Positions 13,531 through 27,496 of a stretch of DNA of 64,000 nucleotides are shown piece after piece. Every line of letters starts with the position of its first letter. Position 1 is the stretch's first letter. A program made the translations under genes and the position numbers. Location of the stretch: assembly GCA_012295275.1 (NCBI GenBank), contig CM022670.1:19471698-19535697 (forward strand), given 5' to 3'. The notes under the pieces are model-generated. The model had not been told where the DNA came from. It made no database searches and saw nothing but the letters and a program-made list of their open reading frames with translations. The DNA comes from Chrysomallon squamiferum (lineage: Eukaryota > Mollusca > Gastropoda > Neomphalida > Peltospiridae).

Positions 13531-13870
13531 TAAAATCACTTTTATTTCAATGAACTGTAACAAACGAAAAATAGTTTCATTTAATGTTGTTTACAGAAAA
13601 TATTAAAAACAAACAACAGACACAGTAATTTAGAAGTAGCTTATTTATTTCATTTAATAGTTATTTGTTTACAGAAAATAGAAAAAACAAAAATAATTTA
13701 AAAAATCATTTTATTTCATTAAATAATAAATATTTTTTCAGAAAATAGTGAAAACAAACAATATAATGGTTTTAAAAATCGTTTTTATTTCATATTTAAT
13801 GTTTATAGTAAATAGTAAAAAAAAACAATAGAATAGTTTATAAAAGGATTTTTATTTCATTTAATTTTAT
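13531..13870. repeat. Degenerate tandem repeat, unit about 70-80 bp
   Basis: Four to five diverged copies share the order 'TTTTATTTCATTTAAT ... TTTACAGAAAATAG ... AAAACAAACAA ... TTTAAAAATC'. Unit length drifts through indels. No coding capacity is visible. Confidence 0.65.
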
Positions 13871-13988
13871 TTAAAGTTTACATAAGATTTAGTAGTGTTA
13901 GGAATAAAAACAAAAGCAATTAAAAAAAATATAATAATAAAAAACAAACAACTAAGACAGAATTATTTTAAAAGTAAGTTTAATTCAA

Positions 13989-13990
<2 letters not shown>

Positions 13991-14035
<45 letters not shown>
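13991..14035. repeat. (AG)n microsatellite
   Basis: About 22 AG units at the edge of the degenerate tandem repeat region, followed by a TTCTT-rich pyrimidine tract to about 14260. Confidence 0.95.
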
Positions 14036-14038
<3 letters not shown>

Positions 14039-16156
14039 TGATTTTTTTCTTGGCTGCTTTTATTTTTTACTTGTTTCTTCTTATTTTTATTTTTATTCTA
14101 GTTTCTTCTTGTACCTTCTTGTTCTTTGGTCCTTCTTACTTTTTCTTTTTTCTTATTTGTTCTTGTTTTCCTGTTTCTTCTTATTTTTGTTGTTTCTTCT
14201 TATATTTTCTCTTGTTTTCTTTCTTTCTGTTTGTATGTTTGTCCTTGTGTTTATCCTTCTAATTCTTAATTTGTCCTGCTAAATTAAATTTAGAAGTGTC
14301 ATCCAAAATTGTAGAATAATTTAAAAAGTTAATTAAAATGAACGCTAATTTGGACGGTTCGCTAAAGTAATCTAAATCAGATTATTAAAGAACTTAATGC
14401 CCATTTTGATAAATGCCAATTTCGAAAATTAATTTTCTACGAAGAACCTTAAATTTCTGGAAAACCCAGTCACTGAATCTTGATGACAAGTTGACAAATA
14501 ACCTGAAAAATAAATAAAAGGAAACTTAAATTTCATGTACTCATGTCCGATAGCAGTAGCATATTTCAAATCAATTTACTTCTCCAAAATCCACAAACGA
14601 CGTCAGAGATCTTCGTCAGACGCCATGTTGTTGCAACGTGCCGTGGAGTTCTGTTTTCATTTCAGTCATTATCATCACGCGCACACACACACACACACAC
14701 ACACACAGAGAAAAAGTACACTTACGAAGGGAAAGAGTTAGTGACTCAGAGAAAAAGATAAATGTGCAAGTTTTATATACTAGTATGAGGACGTCTCTCC
14801 GTGTGTATTAGTTTTTTTTTATTTTTTTTTTATCACGATGTGGTTTTCGACAAGAAAACAAACATGCACATTCTTATACACACTTGTATATAAACGCACT
14901 TTTTATTATCACGGATATGTAAGTAGTTTCCTGTTTATTTAATAAAGGCGTCACGCTGTAGCTACTTGTGGTGATGGTGATGAATTAGATGCTACATAAC
15001 TAATTCACAAAAGATTATTTGATTTGCTATCTAATATTCTAATATGAAAGGATTTTAAACAGTAAAAAATGTATCGTAATATGTATAATGGTGAGATTCA
15101 GCTTGTTCGGAGCTTTCATTTTAGAATGGATTTTATTGTGTATTTAAAGATTTAAATCGTAGCGCTCGCGAATCGACTTTGCATGTCTTTTATAGCTTTT
15201 TTTTTTTTAAAGTTTATTTTGATTATTTTTTAAATATTTTATTTTTAGTTTTATAATCGTTATTTTTAACAATAAAAGCTATTACAGTTTTAGATTGCTT
15301 AATGACATACACGCTCTGCAGCAAATATTTGTCAACGACATTGAAGTCATGCGAGAATAATTCTGAAAAAAACATTTTACAGAAAATAAAAATAAAATAT
15401 ATTATCATGTAATGGTTTTTGTCAAGTTAGAAGGCATAAGAATTGATCCAAAATATGTTCAAGCCTTTGATCCATTACATTAGTCAATAACGCAATACTT
15501 AACAATTTATATCAACATGTTTAGATACATTAAACATACAGCACTTGAAAACAAAGAAGAAACAAACCAACTTTTTGTGTTGTTTGTTTGACAGAGATTA
15601 CAGGTTAATTATGCAATATATACAAGTATGTTATATATGTGTGTGTATATATCTTATCTAATTATCTGTTTTTCTGTCTGACTATCAATATACAGTCAAA
15701 GATAAAAATGGTACATGTCAGTCTTACCAAATGTAAAGAGTTGCAACTTTGGACTTTTCAAATAGTAGTTAATCACTTTTTAATTCACATTTCTTTCAGT
15801 GCAAAAGGTAATATGATCATGTGATTTATAAAATAATTTTAAGAGAGAGAGAGTCAGTCAGTCTACTGTTGTCTGTGGTCTGTGTTTGTGTTGAATTAAC
15901 AGAAATGAATGCTTTCCCAGTCTAAATCATAAATCATAACTGCATTTTTTGTGAAAGTCATCCTCCTTTTAGAGAGACTTTATGGAACTGCTTCTGATTT
16001 ATGTCTTTATTAATATTAAAATACCTTATAGAATTTACTGAATTAATGTCAGAAATGTTTATTGCCGTTTGCAGAAATCATTTATTTCAAAGTTGAAAAC
16101 CATATAAAGTTAACTGAAAAATAAATAATTACTTTTCCCATTCTTTTGTCTGCAGT

Positions 16157-16340
16157 TACACAATACCATGTATTGCTTTTGCAATTCCAGTCAGATCACT
16201 AAACCTGTTGTTTCTGCGATTATACAGTAAGATCACTAAATGTGTTGTTTCTGTGATTCCACAATAAGATCACTAAACCTGTTGTTTCTGCAATTACACA
16301 ATAAGATCACTAAACATGTCTTGCTTCTGCAATTCCATCA
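16157..16340. repeat. 37 bp minisatellite, four full copies plus a partial
   Basis: Units start at 16193, 16230, 16267 and 16304, each beginning AGATCACTAAAC or a one-base variant and containing TTGTTTCTGC. A more diverged partial copy precedes them. Copies differ at only a few positions, so the expansion is fairly recent. Confidence 0.85.
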
Positions 16341-18128
16341 AATTGGATTTAGTCCAAAAGTGAATAATAAATGCTTAAAATAATATTCATATCACAGGTT
16401 AAGAAAATATCCAACAATAATATAAAGTAATATTATCTGGTTAATGTCATCATTTCCAGTATTTGTTACAAAAATATAAAGCTGTTAATAGTCTATGAAT
16501 ACATTAACAGTTAACAAAACATTTATGTAGATGAAAAAATAGTAGCCTATATACCCATGCATGCATAACACCTTAATCATTATAATGTCATCTTTAATGT
16601 TTTAGTGAGGTAAATTAGTATGTGATCAATTAAAATAAATGTGAGAAAGTAATAACACACAAATTTGTAGGCATTGTCAAATATAGTTTTTATCATTACA
16701 AAATCACCATTATGAATACTATTGATAATGGAATAATTGTAAAATACATTTGGCAAATAGAATTCCATATGAACATATATTGTTTTTTTGGTGGATGTTT
16801 TTTTTTTTCCAGATCTAAATCATGCTTAGCCAGCAACAATAGGTCACTACGGCAGAGTTGTGTTACTATAGAAGTGAAATGAGAAATAAACTAAGCATAA
16901 CCAATTTCAAAATGATAAATAATACATTACATACATAATGGAACACCCACAGAAAAAGAAATTTTATATTTGTTACTGTTTGTATATGATATGTATTTGT
17001 GCTTAGATGTATGTAATACTCCTCAAAATAAAAATAAAATTCAAGTGTTCTTCCAAAGCATTTTAGAAAATGAACATTAATAATTTAATAAAAAAGAAGA
17101 AATGAAAAAAAGCATTCGTTCAAAATAGAGTATCAATTGTTCTTTGATGTACCCTTTTAGTGCCTTTGTTCAAACTTGTTATTTGTCATCAGTGGTTTAA
17201 TTACAAAATGTCAGCAATTACAATAACTTAGCTTTGTTAGAATGTCTGATAGTGTCTTACCCGATATATTTTCATGCAAGCATGATGAAAAAAGAACAGA
17301 AATAAGACAATAGTATATCAGGGTGCAGACCATTCTAAAATAAATTTTTAATTATTATTATTTTTTAAAACTATTCTGAGCTAAGTAATATCATAATTTA
17401 TGATAATTTCCTGATGTCAAAAAACAAATAAATAATAAAATGATAATAAAATATTGTTTAATGTTCATATACATATATAAAGGTACATTTCTGTATTTTT
17501 AAAGAACTCTAAATATAGCCTATTGTCCAAGATAAATGAATACTTAAAAAAAAAAAAGAAGCAAATCCTCCCCAACAAAAACCCCAAACAACAAATAAAT
17601 AAATAAATACATAATACGGACTTTCTTACCTATAAACACCAGATTGAAGTTTGATATGCAGTAGTCAGTCTATAACCAATGTTCTATCAATATATGTGAA
17701 GTGTTACTTATAAACAATTGATAGCATTCTGGTAAATTCACCTTTTAACAGTATGGTCCATGAAAAAACATTTAAGTAAAGATGACAAAGTAGTTTCACA
17801 AATCAGTACTGCATTTCATTTTACCAAAACCCATTATTTCCTTGGATAATGAATCAAGATAATTTGTTCTGAAAATGGATTTGTTTTCTATGAAAATATA
17901 ATGTATGATGATACCACATGGTAAAGTATAATCACTATATTTTACAAAATAAAAAACTGTAAGAAAAAACACCAACCACACCAAAAAAAAAAAACACAGT
18001 TGGAATATACTCATTTCAAATTGAAATAACGATACTATTTTTGTATGTTCCATGAAAATCTGTAATAGACATTTGACAGAAATCTTTCTGTGCTATTCAT
18101 CAAATGAGACTGATTTAAAGGATAATAC

Positions 18129-18131
<3 letters not shown>

Positions 18132-18180
<49 letters not shown>
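18132..18180. repeat. (GA)n microsatellite
   Basis: About 24 GA units in the 3' flank of the EXD1-like gene. Confidence 0.95.
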
Positions 18181-18182
<2 letters not shown>

Positions 18183-20040
18183 TAAAATGACACTAATACA
18201 AACACAGTCACAAAAATAATTTTATTAAAAGATTTCTCTTATATAAAAGTATTCAAAACCTTTTCTTTGTCAACAAAACAAAAATATTTCTAACATTTTA
18301 AAACAATAAAACTGTAACCATTATAAAACAATCAATTTTAATTACCTTCATCAACATAAAAATGAAACGGGAGTTGCCCATTAAAAGTAGATATTAAATT
18401 TTGTGGAAATGAGACAATTATTAAAAAGGAAAACAAAATTGGATTGGAAGAATATTGTGATATTATAATCTAACATTTTTTAATGTAAGAAATAACATCT
18501 TCATTTGAAAATTAATTGTAATTAATTGTTTTTTTTCAAAACATCAAACTAAGGGGAATTTTTTCAAAAATCAAATATGTTATCAACATGATACACATGA
18601 ACATCTTCCAGGAGTAAGAACATTTAGTAAAACAATATATAATATACAATTTTGACCCTGGATAGAGAGAAGTAAAATAATGAAATAAAGTTTATTTCAA
18701 TTTAAATGTATGTAAATTCACAATTAGAAACAATATATAACATATTACCTATAACAAAGCAGCGTTTTTATGTATAAAGATAAATGTGAAATATTTTGTT
18801 TTAAAATTTAACTAATTTTATTTTCATTCTGAAAACTATTTTTTTTTTTACTTGCAGAAATATCTGAAATATATTTCTTTCCACAAATTATATAATGAGT
18901 ATAAAAAAACAACAATAACCCCAAAACCAACAAAAAAAACAATACAAAACAAAACAGGCATCTTCACCTTACAAAATAGTGTGGAACGTTAAACAGGTTT
19001 TCTTAATATGGACATATTACTTAAGCATCATCAAATTATCATTTAATATTTAATCTTGTCAACTTTTTTGCATTATTTATGCTCTGCTTCTAAGTTGTAG
19101 AAAAATAAAACCAAAAGATATATATATAAATTAAGACATTTCCTTTGTAGATATTTATATTTATTTGACTGATGTACATGTAGATAAAACCACTATTAAA
19201 GGAGAATATCAGCAGGAGAAATATCATCTTGGAATGCAACACCAGAAATCATTAAATATGGCAAATATTGAATTACCCAGTTCAGTGTTATACTGAAAAA
19301 AAAGAAAAAAAAAAGCAGTATTGTCTGTTTCTTCATAGTTGATGCTATTCAAAACAGCACTTAATTAAGCAATGTACTGAAATAGTTACTTCAATGAAAA
19401 TTGTTCAATACAAATACAAATTAGTTCAAAATGCTACCATTATGGAGAAATAATTTTGAAGACTGGCAACTTCAAGACAAAAATAGGATGCTGAGATCAT
19501 CCAAAGCAGAGAGAAGTACAATAAACCAGTCAAAAGATAAATTGTAAAGAAAATGACAGTGACAAACAATGAAAACTAGATTACTTACAATCTGTGCTGT
19601 GAAAGGAAAAACAATTAAATTAGGGCAAGCTCTGAGATGTTGGAGTGATGATGTTTCATGTAAAACAATGTTAGAAAATTCATGTGAATCATTCTATCAT
19701 TTGTTGGCTAACCTTCAATAATATTTCCATATTATAAACGGAACAAAAAAGCAACTATTCTGCACAGTTTCTTTGTTCCTTGTACATGTTGAATACACTT
19801 GAAACCTAAAACAGGTAACTAAATTAGTGTTTAAAATAGACTAAATCAGAAGAAAACTGTTTACAGAATGAAGTTAACATTTCATCTGATAATGCATAAG
19901 AAATACCTAATTAAGTAGATAAGTCCTACAGATTCATAACCATTCTAAGCAGGTATAGTTATTGGTTTCAACAAAATAATGAATATTGGAACACTGAATT
20001 AAAACAACACATAAAAAGCAACTGAAACCCCTCCTCAGAA
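18181..20040 (-). other. 3' flank / 3' UTR of the EXD1-like gene
   Basis: No open frame of note. The 3' untranslated region must lie in the right part; a minus-strand AATAAA near 19159 is a candidate polyadenylation signal, but several similar AT-rich hexamers occur and none is decisive. Confidence 0.4.
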
Positions 20041-21413
20041 TCAATTACTAAGTCTAATTCCTCTTCCGTATGTGAGAGGTTGTACCGTCTTTGCATCTGG
20101 ACTGCAATTATCTGAAAAGCTGCCACTAAAACCAACACCACGGCCATAAGGAGATATTTTAATAGGACCACTGCTTCTGTTAATTTTCACATATTCTTCT
20201 TGATAGACATTGGGTGTGCTAGTTAAATCTGGATAAGGGAAATGAGTGGATGAGGTGTGATCTGCTGGTGTATCAGAAGTACTTGTGACAGGATATCTTC
20301 CCCGGCCCACTGACTCAGAGGCAGTTGATGATAAACTGATTGTATTAGATGATTTACACTGAATACCTCTTCCAATACCACTAGGTAAAGATATTAATGT
20401 TGATGGTGTACTGAAACATCCTGATGTTGTTGTTGTTAATATGTTCTTTTCATTGGATGAAGAAGTATGTGATTTATTCATGATGGCCTGCAGAAAAATT
20501 GATGAACTTGGATCAGCAGAAGATATAAATTTCCCACTATCCTGGTCATTGGGTGAACCTTCTGCTGTTTGTTGTTTTGAAGATGTTTCAACTGCAGAAT
20601 CATGTGAACCGAACTCCTCTCCATCTTCATTTGAGCTGTTAGGAGAAGATGAATAGCTGTTTGAGGCACCCAATCCTACTGATGAAGGCAATAAAGGATG
20701 CAGAGACTTGGACTGTTTTTCAAGAAATTCAAATCGCTTTTGGATTTCTGCCTCTGAAAAATCAGAATCACTTGAACTCAAAGAAGTAACTGGTTTTCCA
20801 CAACCTTCATTTATAACATGCTGAGGAGACAATGGAACACCTTGACTTGACAACTGCTCGTCTCTCTTCATGTACTCTCTGAAAGGAATGTCTCCAAAGT
20901 AATCATCACTGCATGCAGAGCTTTCACTTTCTGACACTGAATGCACTGGTTTTTCATGTTGATTTGCTGAATTATGATAATTTTTCTGGCTCCTCGGTAC
21001 ATTTGTGCAAAGTCTCCCTGCTGGTCTGATGACATAATCAGCAGTTTTCTTACCTCTTGCACTGGTTTGTGTCTTTTCCATCAGTTCCTTCAGCAGTTCA
21101 GATCCAGACAATTCTGACTCACTACTTTCTTTAGTTTCACCAATTTTCAAGCTGGTCAATGACTGGGAAGATTTCAAAACATCTGTCTTAGTCTTAACAT
21201 CAGATGACCTCTCCATTACAGGATTATTATACTCTGGTCTTTTTAATGACAGAGGTTTATTTTCATGTTGGACTTCACTGTCATGTGATGATGGAAGAAC
21301 TGTGTCACTTAATGGTTTAACATCTGTTTCTTTATCTGAGTCTGTTAAACAAGTGGTTTGTTTTTCTTTTATTGTGTTTCTCTCCTCTGAATGACTTCTC
21401 TTTTTACTGAAAC
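20041..21413 (-). CDS. EXD1: EXD1 terminal exon, Ser-rich tail with four GRG motifs
   Basis: A 1373 bp exon encodes 456 residues and the TGA stop at 20043-20041. It is rich in Ser, Glu and Asp at first. The last 120 residues carry GIGRGIQ, VGRGRYP, YGRGVGF and YGRGIRLSN at the very end. GRG/RG sites in Piwi proteins are arginine-methylated and bound by Tudor domains, so these may bind TDRD proteins; that is inference. Confidence 0.85.
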
Positions 21414-24400
21414 CTAGAAAAAGAAAAAAACATTAGGTGATAACTAACATATTAACATTTCTGTATCATATTCAACCAGAAAGTTCTTATTGAAAAACAT
21501 TTAAAAATTTCAACACAGACAACATTATGACAATGGGTTTTTGTCACTGTATTATAACATACCTGGTACAAATCAACCACACTCTTTTTTCATGTGTTAA
21601 AAACTTTAACTTTTTATTTTATCACATAATTTTTCTTTTCTTTAGAAACTAACCTGGACATTTCTTGTTAATCCCTCTGTGCCAGATAGCATCAACACTA
21701 GCAATGACATCAGGATCTAGAATACCAATACAATTTTCACTGAACCCATTTCTATCTTTGGTGGTGGCAGTGTTCCTCATTCGAATGGGCATTGTATAGT
21801 TGAAGTGTGATGTGTGAAGAAACTGATTAAAGTGTTGAAATGCAAATGGTAGCAGATGGCACGAGGACTGGTTGTGAGAAAAAAACAAAAAAAACAAAAA
21901 CTTTTAATACATTTAAAAAAGATTCTGAGATATTCAGATAAAGCCTAAGAGTAAGAATGAGTGATATTTTACCTTAATGATGTAAGAAATGTCTTAAGAT
22001 GATAGTGACAGATGCTTATATTAAAAAGGTGTTTATATTTTAAATTCAATTTATATAACTAAATAACAGGATAATAGCACTTAACAGAAAATGAAATACA
22101 TACAGAATACATATATATATATATCTATATATCTCCACTAATCATTGCATTTTAATGCTTTTCATGAATAACGATTAAAGATTATCTAAGAAATGCACTG
22201 AACTGAATTTTTATGAATAGTCTACTTATGAAATGATAAAACATACCAATGCTCTCTTTGCCTCTACATCTGACATATCCTTTACTTGTGCCAAGTATAT
22301 GTCAACTCCAACTGTGAACTCTGTCATCATCTTCTCCATCAGAATAAGTCGAAGATCAAGTAGATGTTCTACATGTTTTATAGCAGCTTCCCTGACAAAG
22401 TTTGGAGCTGGTCTTTGACACCATATTTGCTGATCTTCCTATAATAATATGTATTTAAATCTTATTTTGAAAATATATTTTAAAAATACAACATTCATAA
22501 CATTCATACTGAAATACAACTATCTTGCTTAACTGTTATTTATTATGCATGTAACTAAGAATTAATTTTCTTTTTTAACTGTAATTTGATAGTTGAACAG
22601 GGATGAAAATCAAATATGTTGTGTTTTTTCTGTATACTAACATTTATTATTGTTACTGCTAATTTGTTTTTCTTTTTAAATGAATGAAAAAACAGTCAAA
22701 GTGTTTATAACCTTTTTTGAGCTTTCTCTGACTCTCATGATGTGTACTTGTTCGGGACTGAGTTCCAGATGTGAGAACAGACAGGATGATAATCCAGAGA
22801 CATAGCGTGGCCAGTCCTTGTTCCTCAGTCGATGTATGATGACATCAGCTACCTGAAAGTGAACACACATTTTTTTCAAACAAAATTATCAGTGATATCA
22901 GACTTTTTGGATAACTATAATTTATTTCAATCAATGGATGTCATAAATTTATTACATTCTGTTTCTTATTAATGGTGAAAGGATATGAACTTTTTCAAAA
23001 AAGACTTTTAGGTGCTCATACCAGGAATCCTTTTGAGTATTGATGATTTACCTGTGTATCAAATATGTTGACAAGTTTTATAAGATGCTGATGGTAAAGA
23101 AGATCTGAGATGAATCGGCAGTCATGAATTACCTGTGTTAAAAAAAAAATTATAACAACAATAATACACAATCTAAAATCATTATGGTTACTGCATTACA
23201 AATATATCTTACAATTTATGGTCTGAAAGCAGATAAAAGTGTATTAAAGATTGTCAAAGAAATGGCCATGATGGGGGAAGAAAAGAAGAAAAATAAAGAA
23301 AAGCTGTCTAAAGGTATAATTCTTATGTTATTTAGCCAGAAAATATTTAATACCATACAAAATATTATCTCTGCATGACAACTGATGAAAATTTATGGAT
23401 AAAAAATCATCTTTAACGATAACCTACAAATAAAGGTTTACTGAAAAAAAGGAAGAAAACATAATAAAGAAACTAGCTGTTAAGATATAAATATCTACCT
23501 TAAGAACGTTTTGGGATTCCAAAATATCTCTGAACCCATCAGAGAAACATTTTGCACCAAGAGATAAAACATCAAACAGTATTAAATCATCTTTACTAGC
23601 AACCTGCAAATGTAACCACACTTAGAATTTGAAATATTTTCATCCTGGAACACTTTTAACTGTTCTTTGTAGACATACATGTAAACGCAAACTAGTATTT
23701 AATTCAAATTATTGTAATACATTTTACAGTTAAAAATGAAACTGATTTAAATACTGACTATTTTTAACAGAAATACAATTTAAATTCCATATTTTTGGTA
23801 TTATAAGAAAAATATTTCATATTTTTAAACATTAAAAATAAACAGTATTAAGAAAAGTGCTCTAAAAAAAATTAAGATACTAGAGAGTGAAATAAAAGTA
23901 GGTAATAAAAAATAGGCCATTAAGACATATAAACAATCTCTGCCATTGTTTAACTCACTGATATCCATGCCAATGTTCCTTCTCGTCCAATTTCCACACC
24001 TTCAAATGACAGTGCAATAATGGACTGTTGGTTTAAATAGGCCATCTAAAGGAAAACAAAAATGGTAAAAATGATTGAGCTTTCATGTTTATATTCCAAT
24101 ATAATAAATCAGACAAATGTTGTCAAAACATAAAAAAAAAAAAAATAAATAAAAAATAAATTTGTCCATGTTGTTTACTTAGTAAATCACACCCACCCTT
24201 TTACAATACGTTCTTCAAATTTCAGTTGTTGCATTACAAAAATTTTGAACTAGGATCAAATCCTATGTTATCAATATCTTAGTGAAAAAGTTATAAGTTG
24301 TTATATTGATTATTCTCTCTATAAATATGTACCACTCTGAGGATTTGAGCTCTGATCCATATGAAATTTTCTAATAACTACTACCAGTAAAAGTATTTTA

Positions 24401-27400
24401 TTACATGATAAAAACAGTGTTATAAACACACCAAATTAAAACTGTTTTGGGTCAACAAGTAGGATTCTGGATGTGTATCCCTGATTAGCATCTTAATATT
24501 TTGTAATATGTTCATATTTTTCCTCTTTATTATTTTTTTAAAATGCTATATATAGTTACTTTAAAAATGTACTGAAACCAATTCATACAGTTACTTTGGA
24601 TGCAAAACACAAAGCATTATAAACTGAAATACATTTTCATTCATACATCTTTGTTAGATAACTAGTCTTATATTTATTAATTTGTTTAACCCATTGATAA
24701 AGAAAATGGAAATAAAATTACAGCATCATAAAATTGATCATCAAGACTGTTGATGAGATGGTATCTGCTTTCTTGGTCATTGTACGAGTCACTAAGATCA
24801 CTACTGGAATCATAATCAGAACTTTTTGCACCTACAAAAAAATAAGAACCAAAAAAACCCAACAATTAAATGCTTAAAAAGTTTACATTTTTTTAACAAT
24901 TACTAGTATAAATAATAATTAGAAAACACTGTTTATCAGTGCTTCAACCATTATTCCTAAGCATGAAGTTCAATTTAATTATAAAATGAAAATTATATTT
25001 TGCAATGTTGCAGATGACTTAATACACACAAGTTACACATTCTTCTGTAAAACAAACACATTTCAATAAATACTTACTTGAACAGATTCTGCTTTTGATA
25101 TTACTTGTATCATCATTAGGAAAAGATTTAGAAGAAAGTAGTAATTTTTCAGTTTCTAACTTAATCTGATTTTGGAGATGCTTTGGTTTTTCTTTCAACT
25201 TTCTCAGACATGAACCTGCATCTTTTCTGAAAATATAATACCCTACAGGTAAGGCAAATAGATATATACACCCACATACAAATGTATTTAAGAGTTTGCT
25301 ATTAAGAGAGTACACAATCACCATTTTAAAATACTGCAAGAAAAAACACAAACTACCTTATGAATTATTAATATTATAAACCTAATGACGTGTAGTATTT
25401 TGTTAAAATCCAAAGAAGGGCATATGCAAACATTGGTATAGTAAATAACTGAAAAAATTCAGACAACAGCATTAGCATTATTCAGTAAATACTCTTCACT
25501 AATTAATATTAAATGCACATACACTGAATTCTAATATTTTTAACACACACACAAAAAAAAAAATATTTTATACTTACGATTTCATCTCATTTACAGTGGA
25601 AGCATTTTTTTCAGTTTTGGACAGACCTCCTCACACTTAACAACTGCAAATTAATTATAAAAATGTCATGATTATCAATATCCAATATAAAATAGTTAAA
25701 CTAGTAAATATATTAAAAACATTAAGCTGATATTTTGGATAGTAGACTAGGTATGTGAACCTTTTTCAAAAATATCTATTTTCCTATATAAATTTTATAT
25801 TATATATCATCAGAAGAACCCCCCAAAAGCAGATTAAAATGACATCAAGATACTATTAATATAAAAAAAAGGCGTTTTTATCTTCATATAATTTGCCAGT
25901 ATTTGTCCTTCAGAATCTATGGAGAAACTAATTCATTTCCTGAATATTTAACATAGTTTCAAACCAGTATACATGTATTATATATCAAAATGAAGCTTTA
26001 GATGTGTTCTTGATCTGTAGAGTATTTTTGATCATGTTGTTATCATTCATGAATTTTAATTAATTAATTAATTGAAACTTACCTTAATTCTCAAAAACTC
26101 CATAGAAATTAACCAGTATATTCAAGTCTGGAGAACTGTAGAAGCCTTTACTTTTTCACGCATTTTCCTAACATTCATTTTGTTTTATCAGTTAATTAAT
26201 AATATTAATTAGCATTACTTTGCCTTATGACTTCATTATATATAGATGTAAAACAAATATAACTTGATTAGAACTGTCTTCATAATTATCATTTTTATGA
26301 GTGTATGACAATCAGGAAGAAAATATTATTATGCCACATAATTACAAAATCAAACAAAATAAACGAACTATCAAATTTTTCAGACATTGCTCCATTTGCC
26401 AAGAACACATATTTTGGTATTCAAATGAAGTACCTACTACTCTAAATATTTTTATGATATTGTGCAGACTATGAGAGAAATGCATAATTTGTCCAGAATG
26501 ACCTTAGCTTAGACAACAATCATTTTGATATTGCAAGGTTTATCAAAGATCATGTCAACAAACGAATACAACGATGAAACTGAATATGCACACTATATCA
26601 TATTTGTTTACAAAAATATATAAAAATAATGAAGAAACAGAACTCCCTTGAAGGAAAACTAAAACATGTCATATAATGGTTTATAGAGGGTGTCCACAAA
26701 AATGGGGAATTTTACTATGGTTATTTTTCTTACCCAGATTGAATAATGGCTCTGTGTAAAGAAGAAAGAATCGAGTTGGCTTGTGGCAGAAGGACAGAGT
26801 TGCAGAAGAATTCAACTTTAGACACCCTAATAGACAACCTATTTATTTTACTTATATATGGACACCCTGTATGAATAGTATTTTATAATTAAAACAACAA
26901 AAAAACAAAAAACAAAAAAAAAACAATAATAATAAAAAAAAAAATTTAAATATTCAAACATCTGAAAGGAACAAAAAATGGAAAAAAATAATATTCAACA
27001 AAAATAAAAAAAACAAACAAAAAAGTAATATAAATTAAATTAACAATAATTAGATATTAACTTACTATTTACAATTTCATTGCCATAGAAATGTTGTAGG
27101 CCATGAATTCGTCTCCTTACTCCTTCAGATCCAAATAGAATTACTGAAAACAAATTTAATTTACTCTTTATAACAAAAAGTTGGATGCTATGTAACTTAT
27201 TGTAAGTATGTTGAAATGGTTTGAAAATCATATCCCTTTTTCTGTCACATCTGCCACAATATATTTTTATATAATTCGATTAATAAACCAGTATATTTAA
27301 TAACAACAATATAATAAGAATAATACTGTATTTTAATTATTTACAATATTATGATTATATTTAAATATATTCACATAATGATAATTCAGTTCTATTCGGA

Positions 27401-27461
27401 TATTTTGCGTTAATCAAATTTTACATGTAATTTATTACTTTGTATAATATAAAATTCGTTT

Positions 27462-27496
<35 letters not shown>

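Larger units (their letters stand above)
11376..18131. other. Intergenic region upstream of the channel gene, no gene recognised
   Basis: No exon-like sequence, conserved protein fragment or RNA gene was found here on either strand. It contains homopolymers, trinucleotide and dinucleotide tracts, a degenerate 70 bp-class repeat and a 37 bp minisatellite. Some 5' untranslated sequence and the promoter of the channel gene must lie just above 11375, but nothing decisive marks them. Confidence 0.5.

Noticed and set aside
16193-16340. Regular repeats considered as a CRISPR array
   Set aside because: Head-to-tail 37 bp units without spacers in a eukaryotic genome; a minisatellite.
20441-20656. 71-codon plus-strand frame inside the EXD1 terminal exon
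   Set aside because: Antisense shadow of a well-supported coding exon.
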